This document shows positions 1 through 9,611 of a stretch of DNA of 64,000 bases, piece by piece. Source of the DNA: DAOUKH01 sp965207995 (GTDB lineage: Bacteria > Chloroflexota > Dehalococcoidia > SHYB01); assembly GCA_965207995.1 (NCBI GenBank), contig OZ242299.1, positions 1,612,001 through 1,676,000 on the forward strand, written 5' to 3'. Position 1 is the stretch's first letter. Every line of letters starts with the position of its first letter. Under the pieces are notes generated by a model that searched no databases, was not told the origin of the DNA, and saw nothing but the letters and a program-made list of their open reading frames with translations. A program made the position numbers and the translations under genes.

Positions 1-2439
1 CTCGCCGTCGCGCCGGAACCGGTAGTACCCGACGTCGTCGAGCTTGTGGAACTTGGTCGGCTCAAACGACCGCTCGTGCTTGGCGATCACGTCCTCTCCG
101 AGGTCCTTCAGCGTGAGCCCGCCGATCCACGACGTCGTCCCGGTGAAGCACTTCTCGATGAGATCCTCCGAGAGCCCGATGGCCTCGAAGATCTGCGCGC
201 CGTGATAGCTCGTCACGGTGCTGATGCCCATCTTGGACATAATCTTCAGGATGCCGGTGTTGAGGGCCTTGCGGTAGCTCCCCTTCGCCTCATCGAGGCT
301 CATGTCGCTCATGTCGCCTTCGACGATCAGCTCGGAGAGCGTCTCCAGCCCCAAATAGGGGTTGATCGCGCTGGCGCCGTAGCCCAGGAGACAGGCGAAG
401 TGGTGCACCTCGCGGGGCTCGGCGGACTCCGCGACCAGGCTGGCGCGCATCCGTTTCCCCTGCCGGATCAGGTGCTGATGCAGCGACCCCACCGCAAGCA
501 GCATCGGTATCGGCGCATGCTTCTCGTCGACCTTCCGGTCGCTGATGACGACGATCGAAGCGCCGTCGTCTATGGCGGCCGAGGCATCCTCGCAGAGGGC
601 GTCGATGGCCTCCTCCAGCCCGCCCGGGCCGCGCGACGCCGCAAACACCGCGTCGAGCGTCACCGACTTGAACGCCGCTTCCGTCCGGTTGCGAATGGCT
701 TCCAGTTCCTCATTGAAGAGGATCGGAGAGTCCAGATGAATCAGATGTCCGTGCTCGCGAAGGCCCGGCTCGAGCACGCTGTGCCGCGCACCGAGATAGG
801 TATCGAGCGCCATCACCAGCTCCTCGCGGAGCGGGTCGATGGGTGGGTTGGTGACCTGCGCGAACCGCTGCTTGAAGAAGCTGTAGACCAACCGCGGCAT
901 CGTCGCGAGCACGCTCAGCGCCGTATCGTCTCCCATGGAGAAAACGGGGTCCTTCGATTCGAGCACCATCGCCTTGATGACGAACGACAGGTCCTCCAGC
1001 GTGTACCCGAACGTCCGCTGCCGCTGGAAGAGGTCGAGCTCGCCCGGCGCGCCGCCGTTGGGGCTGGCCTCCGGAATCGCGCCGAGGTTCACCATGCGCC
1101 GCGCCAGCTTGCCGTACGACTCCCGCGACGTGATGTCGTTCTTGATCTCATCGTTAGAGATGAAGCGCCGGTTCTTCGTGTCGACGGCGATCATCTGCCC
1201 CGGCCCCAGCCGCCCCTTCTCGATGACGCGGGCGTCGTCCAAATTGAGGATGCCGACCTCCGACCCCATCACCACGATGCCGTCGTCGGTGTACTTGTAG
1301 CGGGCGGGGCGCAGCCCGTTCCGGTCGAGCGACGCGCCGGCGATGTCGCCGTCGGTGAAGGCGAGGGCGGCGGGGCCGTCCCACGGCTCCTGCAGGCTGG
1401 CGTGGTATTGGTAGAAGTCCCGCCACCGCTGCTTCATGTGGGGCATGTTCTCCCACGCCTCGGGCACGAGCATCATCATGGTGTGGAGAATGTCGCGGCC
1501 CGATTGCGCGTAAAGCTCGGCCACGTTGTCTAGCTGCGACGAGTCGCTGCCGCTGGCGTCGATGACGGGAATCAGCTTGCCTATCCGGTCGCCCCAGACC
1601 CCGCTTTCCAGCTCGGGCTCGCGGGCGCGCATCCAGTTGTAGTTGCCCCACAGCGTGTTGATCTCGCCGTTGTGCGCCGAGTAGCGGAACGGCTGCGCCA
1701 GGAACCAGTTGGGGAACGTGTTGGTGCTGTACCGCTGGTGGAAGAGCGTGATGGCCGTCTCGAAATCGGGGTCTTCCAGGTCGCGGTAGTAGTGGCTCAG
1801 CTGCGGCGCCACGAGCAGGCCCTTATAGACCAGCGTCTTGTGGGAGAACGACGGGATGTACAGGTCGTCGAGGCCGGACTCGGCGGCCCGCGTCTCAATC
1901 TCCTTGCGCGCCAGATAAAGCCGGCGGCCGAAGTCGTCGTCGTCGCCCGCGTCGGCCCTGCCGAGCATGATCTGCCGGATGTCGGGCTCCGTCTCGGCCG
2001 CCATTTCGCCCAGGGCGGACTTATCGACGGGAACGCGCCGCCAGCCCAGGTGCTTGAAGCCGTGCGCCTTGGTCACCTCGTCGATCAGCGCGACCGACTT
2101 GTCACGGGCCGCCTCGTCGTGCCCGGGCAGGAAGATCATGCCGACGGCAAGGTCCTCGACGTCGAGGCGCTTCCCCAGCCTGGCGATCTCGCGGCGGAAG
2201 AAGGCGCGCGGGATCTGCGTCATCACCCCCGCGCCGTCGCCGGTCTTGGCGTCGGCCGACACCGCGCCGCGGTGCGTCACGTTGCACACCGACTCGATGC
2301 CCTTGCGCAGCGTGGCGTGGCTCTGCCGCCCGCTCACATCGGCCACGAAACCGACACCGCAGGCGTCATGCTCGAACCGCGGATCGTAGAGCAGTCCGCG
2401 GTCGCGCGCCTCCCGCTGCCTTTTGGTCAACATGCCCAT
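1..2439 (-). CDS. gltB: Glutamate synthase large subunit, partial (C-terminus outside window)
   Basis: This is the amino-terminal ~813 residues of the large subunit of glutamate synthase (GOGAT), which makes two glutamates from 2-oxoglutarate and glutamine; full proteins are about 1500 residues, so the FMN/Fe-S half lies left of the window. The minus strand is open from 2439 to the edge. The conserved D-A-C-G-V-G-F block places the N-terminal glutaminase nucleophile Cys about 24-26 residues from the start, so a short propeptide is probably removed as in the family. The following THRGAVSADAKTGDGAGV block is also typical. Two in-frame ATGs (2439, 2433) could be used. It lies 21 bp downstream of glnA on the same strand, so the two probably form one ammonium-assimilation operon (GS-GOGAT). 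Confidence 0.93.
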   Translation of the reverse strand, partial: MGMLTKRQREARDRGLLYDPRFEHDACGVGFVADVSGRQSHATLRKGIESVCNVTHRGAVSADAKTGDGAGVMTQIPRAFFRREIARLGKRLDVEDLAVGMIFLPGHDEAARDKSVALIDEVTKAHGFKHLGWRRVPVDKSALGEMAAETEPDIRQIMLGRADAGDDDDFGRRLYLARKEIETRAAESGLDDLYIPSFSHKTLVYKGLLVAPQLSHYYRDLEDPDFETAITLFHQRYSTNTFPNWFLAQPFRYSAHNGEINTLWGNYNWMRAREPELESGVWGDRIGKLIPVIDASGSDSSQLDNVAELYAQSGRDILHTMMMLVPEAWENMPHMKQRWRDFYQYHASLQEPWDGPAALAFTDGDIAGASLDRNGLRPARYKYTDDGIVVMGSEVGILNLDDARVIEKGRLGPGQMIAVDTKNRRFISNDEIKNDITSRESYGKLARRMVNLGAIPEASPNGGAPGELDLFQRQRTFGYTLEDLSFVIKAMVLESKDPVFSMGDDTALSVLATMPRLVYSFFKQRFAQVTNPPIDPLREELVMALDTYLGARHSVLEPGLREHGHLIHLDSPILFNEELEAIRNRTEAAFKSVTLDAVFAASRGPGGLEEAIDALCEDASAAIDDGASIVVISDRKVDEKHAPIPMLLAVGSLHQHLIRQGKRMRASLVAESAEPREVHHFACLLGYGASAINPYLGLETLSELIVEGDMSDMSLDEAKGSYRKALNTGILKIMSKMGISTVTSYHGAQIFEAIGLSEDLIEKCFTGTTSWIGGLTLKDLGEDVIAKHERSFEPTKFHKLDDVGYYRFRRDGE

Positions 2440-2460
2440 AGACCGGTCGCTATCGTTCCG

Positions 2461-3813
2461 TCAGAGAACGGGCAGGTACCTGCGGCGCTCATACTCGTGG
2501 ACGCGCCCGCGGTACTCCTCCCATTCGTTCTGTTTGTTTCGAAGAAAACTCTCGAAAACATGATCGCCCAGCGCCTCGCGCACGAGGTCGCTGTCCGAGG
2601 CCGCGTCGACGGCCTCCATAAGGTTGCTCGGTAGTGATTCCACGGGGCCGCGTTGCCCGGCGTCGGCGTGGTCGGACGGCGGCGGCAGCTCCAGCTCGCG
2701 CTCCACCCCGTCGAGCCCGGCGGCGAGCAGCACGCTGAACGTCAAATAGGGGTTGGCCGCCGAGTCCGGCGCGCGGTACTCGACCCGCGTGCTGTCCCCG
2801 CGGCCCGGCCGGTAGTCGGGAATCCGCACCAGGTCCGACCGGCTGCGCTTCGCCCAGGTCAGGTTCACCGGCGCCTCGAAGCCGGGCACGAGGCGCTTGT
2901 ACGAGTTCACCCACTGGTTCGTCACCACGCAGGTCTCGCGGGCGTGGGCCAGTTGCCCCGCCACGAAGTGCTTGGCCAAGTCCGACAGGTGGTACTCATC
3001 GCCCTTTCCGTAGAAGGCGTTCCCCTCGCCCCGGAACAGCGATTGCGAGACGTGCATCCCGCTGCCGTTCACCCCGTTGATGGGCTTCGGCATGAACGTG
3101 GCATAGACCCCGCGGCTGGTGGCGACTTCTTTCACCGCCAGACGGTAGGTCATCACCGCGTCGGCCATGGTCAGCGCGTCGCCGTAGCGCAGGTCGATCT
3201 CGTGCTGGCTAGGGGCCACCTCATGGTGGCTGTACTCCACCGGCAGGCCCATCTGCTCCAGCGTGAGCACCGTCTCCCGGCGCAGCTCCGACCCCACGTC
3301 CAGCGACGTTTGGTCGAAGTAGCCGCTATGGTCCAGCACCTGCGTCGATTCGTTGTCCTTGAAGTAGAAGAACTCGATCTCAAGCCCGATGTAGTAGGTG
3401 TAGCCCAGGTCGGAAGCGCGCTTGAGGTTCCGCTGGAGCACCTGCCGGGGGTCGCCCTCGAACGGCTCGCCGTCCGGCCTGAGCACGTCGCAGAACATCT
3501 TGGCGACCGCGTTCTGCCGGGGCCGCCACGGGAGCAGCGTGAACGTCGTCGGGTCGGGAAGGGCGATCAGGTCGCTCTCGGCGGGGTCCCACCGGTCGCC
3601 GCCGTCGGGGTCGGAACGGGCGAAACCTTCGATCGACGAGCCGTCGAACGGCTTGCCGCGCTCCAACGCCTCGCGGAGCTCCTCGGCGGTGATGGCGAAG
3701 CCCTTCAGACCGCCCAGGATGTCGGTGAACCAGAGGCGAATGAACTTGACGTCGTGCTCCTTCGTCGAGTGGAGCACGAACTCGATCGCCTCTTTTCGCT
3801 CCCTAGCCTGCAC
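2461..3813 (-). CDS. glnA: Glutamine synthetase, type I
   Basis: A 450-residue type I glutamine synthetase, the usual length of the short GSI-alpha class, forming glutamine from glutamate, ammonia and ATP in the cytoplasm. Visible signatures are the N-terminal F-D-G-S-S-I-E-G block (~residues 56-63), the metal/ATP site around N-G-S-G-M-H (~250), the R-I-P-D-Y-R-P-G stretch and the E-Y-R-A-P-D block near 320-335. The adenylylation motif N-L-Y-D-L-P found in enterobacterial enzymes is not seen, so feedback or PII-type control is more likely than adenylylation. The start is a GTG preceded by a GGAAG-type site. A strong promoter lies about 150 bp upstream and gltB follows after 21 bp. Confidence 0.96.
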   Translation of the reverse strand: MQARERKEAIEFVLHSTKEHDVKFIRLWFTDILGGLKGFAITAEELREALERGKPFDGSSIEGFARSDPDGGDRWDPAESDLIALPDPTTFTLLPWRPRQNAVAKMFCDVLRPDGEPFEGDPRQVLQRNLKRASDLGYTYYIGLEIEFFYFKDNESTQVLDHSGYFDQTSLDVGSELRRETVLTLEQMGLPVEYSHHEVAPSQHEIDLRYGDALTMADAVMTYRLAVKEVATSRGVYATFMPKPINGVNGSGMHVSQSLFRGEGNAFYGKGDEYHLSDLAKHFVAGQLAHARETCVVTNQWVNSYKRLVPGFEAPVNLTWAKRSRSDLVRIPDYRPGRGDSTRVEYRAPDSAANPYLTFSVLLAAGLDGVERELELPPPSDHADAGQRGPVESLPSNLMEAVDAASDSDLVREALGDHVFESFLRNKQNEWEEYRGRVHEYERRRYLPVL

Positions 3814-3966
3814 CGCTTCCCATCCTCTCCAGATCCGGGATTCTCCGGAGCGGGGCGCTCTTCCGAGTGCCGCCTCACCGCGGCCTGCGAACGCCCGCCG
3901 CCCGGCCCCCGGCCGCCCCGCGCATCCTAAAGAAACCGCCGAAAGTGGGGCCGAAGGTGAAATGTG

Positions 3967-3995
3967 ACTATATGAGATTGTGAAGAAAATGTCAA
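3967..3995 (-). promoter_or_regulatory. Sigma-70-type promoter for glnA-gltB
   Basis: On the minus strand TTGACA (3995-3990) and TATAGT (3972-3967) are separated by 17 bp, a near-consensus promoter. It would give a leader of about 147 nt before the glnA GTG. The surrounding 3930-4010 stretch is clearly more AT-rich than its neighbourhood. The remaining bases between glnA (3813) and 4118 show only this promoter and the oppositely directed one for the SWIM gene. Confidence 0.75.
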
Positions 3996-4053
3996 AGCCG
4001 TTTTCGCTCCATTACTTCAGTTGGGCCGCTGCCCGCCGCCCTCGCGCCGCTCG

Positions 4054-4082
4054 TTGACCCACGCTCCGCCGCGATATAGAAT
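4054..4082 (+). promoter_or_regulatory. Probable promoter for the SWIM zinc-finger gene
   Basis: TTGACC (4054-4059) and TAGAAT (4077-4082) are 17 bp apart, which puts transcription start near 4089, 30 bp before the ATG at 4119. Confidence 0.55.
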
Positions 4083-4118
4083 CGGGGGCGCGGCGAGCCG
4101 CGCGGAGGTGCGAGAACG

Positions 4119-4379
4119 ATGGATTCCAGCCTGATCGGGAAGGTCGAAAAGGCGAAGCGTTACGCGAGAGAGCGGGAGAGAATAAGCTTCAGCCGATTCA
4201 CCCTCCGATTTACAGGCGACCATCGCACCCACGAAATCGGCTTCCGCGAGGGCGTCTTCCGCTGCACCTGCGACTACTTCTCGAAGCACGACGCGTGCAG
4301 CCACAGCATGGCCATGGAGCGCATCCTGGAAGGCATGCTGCCCGGCAAGATCGAGCCGCTCGAAGCCGCTGCCAGGTAA
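4119..4379 (+). CDS. Small SWIM-type zinc-finger protein
   Basis: An 86-residue protein with a C-x-C-x7-C-x-H pattern (C-T-C-D ... A-C-S-H, about residues 50-62), the signature of the SWIM zinc finger, thought to bind DNA or protein partners. The region before it (residues 20-48) reads as the beta-strand lead-in usually seen in SWIM domains (F-T-L-R-F-T-G-D ... H-E-I-G-F-R). The domain is nearly the whole protein, with no helicase or transposase domain attached, so its partner is unknown. It has its own promoter and is divergent from glnA and convergent with fabF, whose stop lies 6 bp away. Confidence 0.8.
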   Translation: MDSSLIGKVEKAKRYARERERISFSRFTLRFTGDHRTHEIGFREGVFRCTCDYFSKHDACSHSMAMERILEGMLPGKIEPLEAAAR

Positions 4380-4385
4380 ACGGCC

Positions 4386-5642
4386 CTACCCGGGCCGGGT
4401 CATCACCACGCAGGCGTTCTGCCCGCCGAATCCGAAGCTGTTCGTCATCGCCGCCCGCACGTCCCGCTTCCGCGCCTCGTTCGGCACGTAGTCCAGGTCG
4501 CAGTCGGGGTCCGGCTCTTCCTGGTTGATCGTCGGGTGCATGACGCCGTCGACGATGGTCATCGCCGTCGCGATGGCTTCCATGCCGCCGGCGCCGCCCA
4601 GCGCGTGCCCCAGCATCGACTTCGTCGAGCTCACCGCCACACCGCCGGCGGCTTCCCCGAAGAGCCGCTTGATCGCCAGCGTCTCGATGCGGTCGTTCAG
4701 CGGCGTCGAGGTGCCGTGCGCGTTGATGTAGTCGATCTCGTGCGGCGCCAGGCCCGCGTCGTCGACGGCGAGCTTCATCGCGCGCATCGCGCCGGAGCCG
4801 TCTTCGTCGGGGTGGACGACGTGGTAGGCGTCCGACGTCGCGCCGTAGCCGGCGATCTCGACCAGCGGCTCCGCACCCCGCTCGCGGGCGTGGGCCAGGC
4901 TCTCCAACACCAGGATGCCCGCCCCTTCCGCCGGTACGAAGCCGTCCCGCTTCGCGTCGAAGGGTCGGCTCGCCCGCTCCGGCTCGTCGTTGAACGACGT
5001 CGACAGCGCCCGCATGACCGCGAAGCCGCCCAGCCCAAGCTGGCTGATGCCGGCCTCGACGCCGCCGGTGATCACGACGTCCGCCGCGCCCCGCCGGACC
5101 ATCTCGGCGGCCTCGCCGATGGCCTGCGTTCCCGCCGCGCAGGCGGTCACGATCGTCGAGTTCGGCCCGCGCAGGCCGTAGGTGAGGGCGACCTGGGAGG
5201 CGGCGATGTTGGGCAGCGTCATCGGGAAGAAGAACGGGCTCATCCGCATGCCGCCCTTCGCCACCAGCGTCCGCGCGCCGTCCTCGATTTCCGGATAGCC
5301 GCCGTTGCCGTTGCCGAGCACGACCCCGATGCGGTCGAGGTCCTCGGAGTCCAGGTCGAGCCCCGCCTGCCCGATCGCCTCCCGCGCCGCCACGATGGCG
5401 AACTGCACGAACCGCGCCATGCGCCGCGCGGCCTTGGCGTCGAGGTAGTCCGACGCCTGGTAGTCGGTGACCTCGCCGCCGACGGTGCAGGAGTAGCCCG
5501 TGGGGTCGCACAGCGACAGCCGGGCGATGCCCGACCGTCCCGCCTTCAGCGCCTCCCACGTGGCGGATACGCCGACGCCGGCCGGCGTCAGCGCGCCCAG
5601 CCCGGTCGCCACGACTCGCGTTGCTTCGTCCCGCTCCCGCAC
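4386..5642 (-). CDS. fabF: Beta-ketoacyl-ACP synthase II
   Basis: A 418-residue KAS II that condenses malonyl-ACP with acyl-ACP in fatty-acid elongation. The Cys-His-His triad is visible: nucleophile Cys in T-A-C-A-A-G, His in N-A-H-G-T-S-T-P and His in S-M-L-G-H-A-L-G-G-A-G. The thiolase-fold C-terminus ends N-S-F-G-F-G-G-Q-N-A. The open frame extends further upstream, but a GTG at 5642 with a GGGAG ribosome-binding site about 10 nt before it gives the conserved start (R-V-V-A-T-G-L-G), so that start is used. It begins 20 bp downstream of folC on the same strand, probably co-transcribed. Confidence 0.94.
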   Translation of the reverse strand: MRERDEATRVVATGLGALTPAGVGVSATWEALKAGRSGIARLSLCDPTGYSCTVGGEVTDYQASDYLDAKAARRMARFVQFAIVAAREAIGQAGLDLDSEDLDRIGVVLGNGNGGYPEIEDGARTLVAKGGMRMSPFFFPMTLPNIAASQVALTYGLRGPNSTIVTACAAGTQAIGEAAEMVRRGAADVVITGGVEAGISQLGLGGFAVMRALSTSFNDEPERASRPFDAKRDGFVPAEGAGILVLESLAHARERGAEPLVEIAGYGATSDAYHVVHPDEDGSGAMRAMKLAVDDAGLAPHEIDYINAHGTSTPLNDRIETLAIKRLFGEAAGGVAVSSTKSMLGHALGGAGGMEAIATAMTIVDGVMHPTINQEEPDPDCDLDYVPNEARKRDVRAAMTNSFGFGGQNACVVMTRPG

Positions 5643-5662
5643 GTCGGTCCCTTGCTCCCTTC

Positions 5663-7051
5663 TCAAGGAAGGGGTTGCAGCGAGGGCTCCCCCATGGCGT
5701 AGATCTCGGGGCTGATCCCCAAGAGATGCTCCCGAGCTTCGGCCGCGGTGAAGAGTGAACCTGTCACGATGATCACGTCCCCGGGGCGGGCGAGTTGGCG
5801 CGCGGCGTCGATGCCGTTGGCGACGCCGTCTGCCTCCTCGGCTTGCACGCCGCACCGGGAGAATGCCGCCAGAATATCACGCGGCGGGGCCGATTTGGGA
5901 TGCCGCGACTGAACTGCGAGAACTCGGCGGGGCACCGGGGCGATCTCGGCGACCATGCCGTCCAGGTCCTTCGAGCGGTTGGCGCCGAAGACGAGGATAA
6001 CGTGTTCGCTCGGCACTTGTTCGCGGAGCGACTGCTTGAAACGGCGCATGGAGAAAGGGTTGTGGGCGCCGTCGAGCAGGACTACAGGGTCGCCGGGGAG
6101 GAGCTCCATGCGGGCGGGCCAGCAGACGGAGGCGATTCCGTCCGCGATGGCGGCGGGGGTGAGGGGGAGTCCGGCCCCGGTGAGGGCCTCGCAGAGGCCG
6201 ACTACTACCGCGGTATTCTCCGCTTGGTGGCGGCCCGCGAGCGGGACGCGCAGGTCGTAGCGCCGCGACGGCGTGGCGACCTCGACGCGCTGCATGCCGC
6301 CGCTGTCGAGGCTGCGCTCGAACGTGATGTCGCGGCCGACGAGGTGGAGGGGGGCGCCGGCGCGCTCGGCGGCGCGCTCGACGATAGCGAGGGCGTCCGG
6401 GGGCTGGGGGGCGCTGACCGCGGGGACGCCGGGCTTGATGATGGCGGCCTTCTCCGCGGCGATCTGGGGGAGGGTGCCGCCGAGGACGTCGACGTGGTCG
6501 AGGCTGAGGCTGGTGACGGCGCAGGCGGCGGGGGCGACGACGTTGGTGGCGTCGAGGCGGCCGCCGAGGCCGACTTCGATCACACCGAGGGCGACGCCCT
6601 CTTTCGCGAAGTGGCGGAACGCGAGCGCCGTGAGCGCTTCGAAGGTGGTGATGCGGCCCCCGCTCGTGAGCGCCGTGAGCGCGTTGACCTCGGAAACGGC
6701 GGGTTTGAGCGCCATGACCCCTTCGGCGAAGGCGGCCTCGGAGATGGGCTCGCCGTCGACTTGGATGCGCTCGCGGATGGTGTGCAGGTGCGGCGAGGTG
6801 TAGAGGCCGACCTTGAGGCCGGCGGCCTGCGCGACCGACGCGGTCATGGCGCAGACGCTGCCCTTGCCCTTGGTGCCGGCGACGTGGGCAGTGGGGTATT
6901 GGAGGTGGGGGTCGCCGAGGCGGCGCAACAGTTCGTTAACGCGCGTGAGGTTGAAGTCGCGGTAACGCAGCTTCTCGGGGCCCTCGACTTCGAAGTTGGC
7001 GAAGCCGAGGACGTAGTCGACTGCTTGGCGGTAGTCCATGGGCGGGGGCAT
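5663..7051 (-). CDS. folC: Dihydrofolate synthase/folylpolyglutamate synthase
   Basis: A 462-residue Mur-ligase-family enzyme that adds glutamate to dihydropteroate and/or folates using ATP. The P-loop reads G-T-K-G-K-G-S (about residues 59-65), followed by T-S-P-H-L and the Mur-ligase motif E-V-G-L-G-G-R-L-D-A-T-N. The C-terminal domain holds the L-D-G-A-H-N-P loop. Length fits FolC, whose members may have one or both activities; this cannot be decided here. It leads a two-gene unit with fabF. The intergenic space upstream is filled by dispersed hairpin repeats. Confidence 0.92.
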   Translation of the reverse strand: MPPPMDYRQAVDYVLGFANFEVEGPEKLRYRDFNLTRVNELLRRLGDPHLQYPTAHVAGTKGKGSVCAMTASVAQAAGLKVGLYTSPHLHTIRERIQVDGEPISEAAFAEGVMALKPAVSEVNALTALTSGGRITTFEALTALAFRHFAKEGVALGVIEVGLGGRLDATNVVAPAACAVTSLSLDHVDVLGGTLPQIAAEKAAIIKPGVPAVSAPQPPDALAIVERAAERAGAPLHLVGRDITFERSLDSGGMQRVEVATPSRRYDLRVPLAGRHQAENTAVVVGLCEALTGAGLPLTPAAIADGIASVCWPARMELLPGDPVVLLDGAHNPFSMRRFKQSLREQVPSEHVILVFGANRSKDLDGMVAEIAPVPRRVLAVQSRHPKSAPPRDILAAFSRCGVQAEEADGVANGIDAARQLARPGDVIIVTGSLFTAAEAREHLLGISPEIYAMGEPSLQPLP

Positions 7052-7073
7052 TCTAGCAAAGGGCGCCCCGCCC

Positions 7074-7388
7074 CGCCCTCTCTCAGTCTCCCCCAGAGGG
7101 GGAGAGGTTTAATGTGTTCCCCCGTTGGGGGAAAGGTCAAGGTGTAGCCCCGCCCTAAGAGAGAGGGGAGGGTCGGCCTCCGGTTCCGGCCTCTCCCCCT
7201 GAGGGGGAGATGAGAGAGAGGGTTGGGGCGGGGCGCGGCGGTCTTTCCCGCCGGTGGGCGAGCGGCCCGCGCCGCGCCACTGCCCGCCCTCAGTCCCTCC
7301 CAGGGGGAGGGAGGCTTAAGAGGGAGGGTCGGCCTCCCCGGGGGTCCGGCCTCCCGCCCTTTGGGCGGGATGAGAGGGCGGGCACGGG
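7074..7388. repeat. Dispersed hairpin repeat cluster (families A and A'')
   Basis: The space between folC and the aminotransferase contains a complete family-A unit. A left arm near 7076-7110 (CCCTCTCTCAGTCTCCCCC then AGAGGGGGAGAGG and TTTAA) is followed by a TTCCCCCGTTGGGGGAA palindrome near 7119 and a right arm near 7187-7220 that is roughly the reverse complement of the left arm (ends GATGAGAGAGAGGG). A second unit (7280-7388) has the same layout but different stems: CCCTCCC...GGGAGGG and CCGCCCTTTGGGCGG. No gene is apparent here. Confidence 0.85.
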
Positions 7389-7405
7389 AGGGGGAGGGTG
7401 CTAGA

Positions 7406-8638
<1,233 letters not shown>

Positions 8639-8659
8639 CCCGCCGCGCCCGGCCCCACC

Positions 8660-8782
8660 GGCGCGCCCTGCGGGCGCGTGCCCTCTCTCAATCTCCCCCA
8701 GAGGGGGAGAGGTTTAATGAGGGAGGGGTCGGCCTCCGGCTTCCGGCCTCTCCCCCTGAGGGGGAGATGAGAGAGAGGGCCG
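8660..8782. repeat. Dispersed family-A hairpin repeat with GCGCGCC prefix
   Basis: The unit begins with a GCGCGCCCTGCGGGCGCG palindrome, then the left arm (CCCTCTCTCAATCTCCCCC, AGAGGGGGAGAGG, TTTAA), and ends with the reverse-complement right arm GGAGATGAGAGAGAGGG. It fills most of the gap between the aminotransferase and the HicB-like gene. Confidence 0.85.
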
Positions 8783-8863
8783 GGGTGGGGTGGCCGCGGG
8801 CGGCCTGGCGGGCGTAAAGTAGCGGCCTAGCGGGAGAACGACGCGACCTCGTGGGAGGAGCCG

Positions 8864-9055
8864 ATGTCTGAGACTGAGATCATTTTCGAAGTGAGCGAGG
8901 ATGAGGTGGACGGCGGCTACACCGCGAGCGCACTCGGACACGGCATCCACACGGAGGGGGATTCCTTAGAGGATCTTCGCCGCAACGTCAAAGAGGCCGT
9001 CGACTGCTACTTCGACGACACGATGCCGCGACCCAAGCTGATCCGGTTGGTGTAA
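8864..9055 (+). CDS. HicB-like small protein (orphan)
   Basis: A 63-residue protein resembling the HicB/COG1598 antitoxin-like fold: an N-terminal strand (E-I-I-F-E-V), G-G-Y-T-A-S-A-L-G-H, then E-G-D-S-L-E-D-L and a helix R-R-N-V-K-E-A-V. Such proteins are often labelled 2-oxoisovalerate dehydrogenase subunit by propagation, which is not supported here. No HicA-type toxin (double-stranded RNA-binding fold with catalytic His) is visible next to it, so a toxin-antitoxin role is unproven. There is no C-terminal DNA-binding extension. It is flanked by repeats on both sides. Confidence 0.7.
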   Translation: MSETEIIFEVSEDEVDGGYTASALGHGIHTEGDSLEDLRRNVKEAVDCYFDDTMPRPKLIRLV

Positions 9056-9150
9056 AGAGCGTCGCGGCGGGCCCGTGCAGGGAGGGGGACCGCCCGGCCC
9101 GGGGTGCGCCGCGGTTGGACGTTGGCGGCGGATCCGGGGGACCTCCCCAC

Positions 9151-9525
9151 CCACCCTCTCTCAGTCTCCCCCAGAGGGGGAGAGGCTTAAGGTGTTCCCC
9201 CGTTGGGGGAAATGTTTAAGGTGTCGCCCCGCCCAGGGGAGGGTCGAGGGGCGGATGTCCGGCCTCTCCCCCTGAGGGGGAGATGAGAGAGAGGGTTGGG
9301 GTGGTGGGTAGGGTGCTCTCCCGCCGGTGGAGGAGCGGACCGCCCCGCCCGGCCCCGCCCCGGCGCGCCCTGCGGGCGCGTGCCCTCTCTCAGTCTCCCC
9401 CAGAGGGGGAGAGGTTTAAGGTGTTCCCCCGTTGGGGGAAGGGTTAAGGTGTAGCCCCGCCCAGGGGAGGGTCGAGGGGCGGAGGTCCGGCCTCTCCCCC
9501 TGAGGGGGAGATGAGAGAGAGGGTT
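9151..9525. repeat. Two tandem family-A hairpin repeat units
   Basis: Units at about 9151-9300 and 9360-9525 share the same order: left arm, TTCCCCCGTTGGGGGAA-type palindrome, GTAGCCCCGCCC/GTCGCCCCGCCC, GGGGAGGGTCGAGGGGCGGA and right arm. The second unit carries the GCGCGCCCTGCGGGCGCG prefix. The gap from the HicB-like gene to the hydrolase contains nothing else recognisable apart from the palindrome at 9573. Confidence 0.85.
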
Positions 9526-9572
9526 GGGGTGGTGGGCGGCGCCCTCGATACCCGCCGGCGGCGGATGAGGGC

Positions 9573-9601
9573 GGGCGCGTCGCGACGCGCCCCTACAGGG
9601 G
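9573..9601. repeat. Family-B palindrome (GGGCGCGTCGCGACGCGCCC + CTACAGGGG)
   Basis: A perfect 20-bp palindrome followed by CTACAGGGG. It sits just before the alpha/beta hydrolase start. Other copies in the window keep the outer GGGCG/CGCCC and the CTACAGGG tail but change the inner bases in a compensating way. Confidence 0.8.
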
Positions 9602-9611
9602 AGGCGCTGAC

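Noticed and set aside
46..1533. Long plus-strand open frame over gltB
   Set aside because: It is Arg/Val/His-rich, matches no family and lies opposite the conserved gltB reading frame; a GC-rich shadow.
8864..9055. Complete HicAB toxin-antitoxin pair
   Set aside because: Only a HicB-like protein is present; no HicA-like ORF was found on either side, just repeats.
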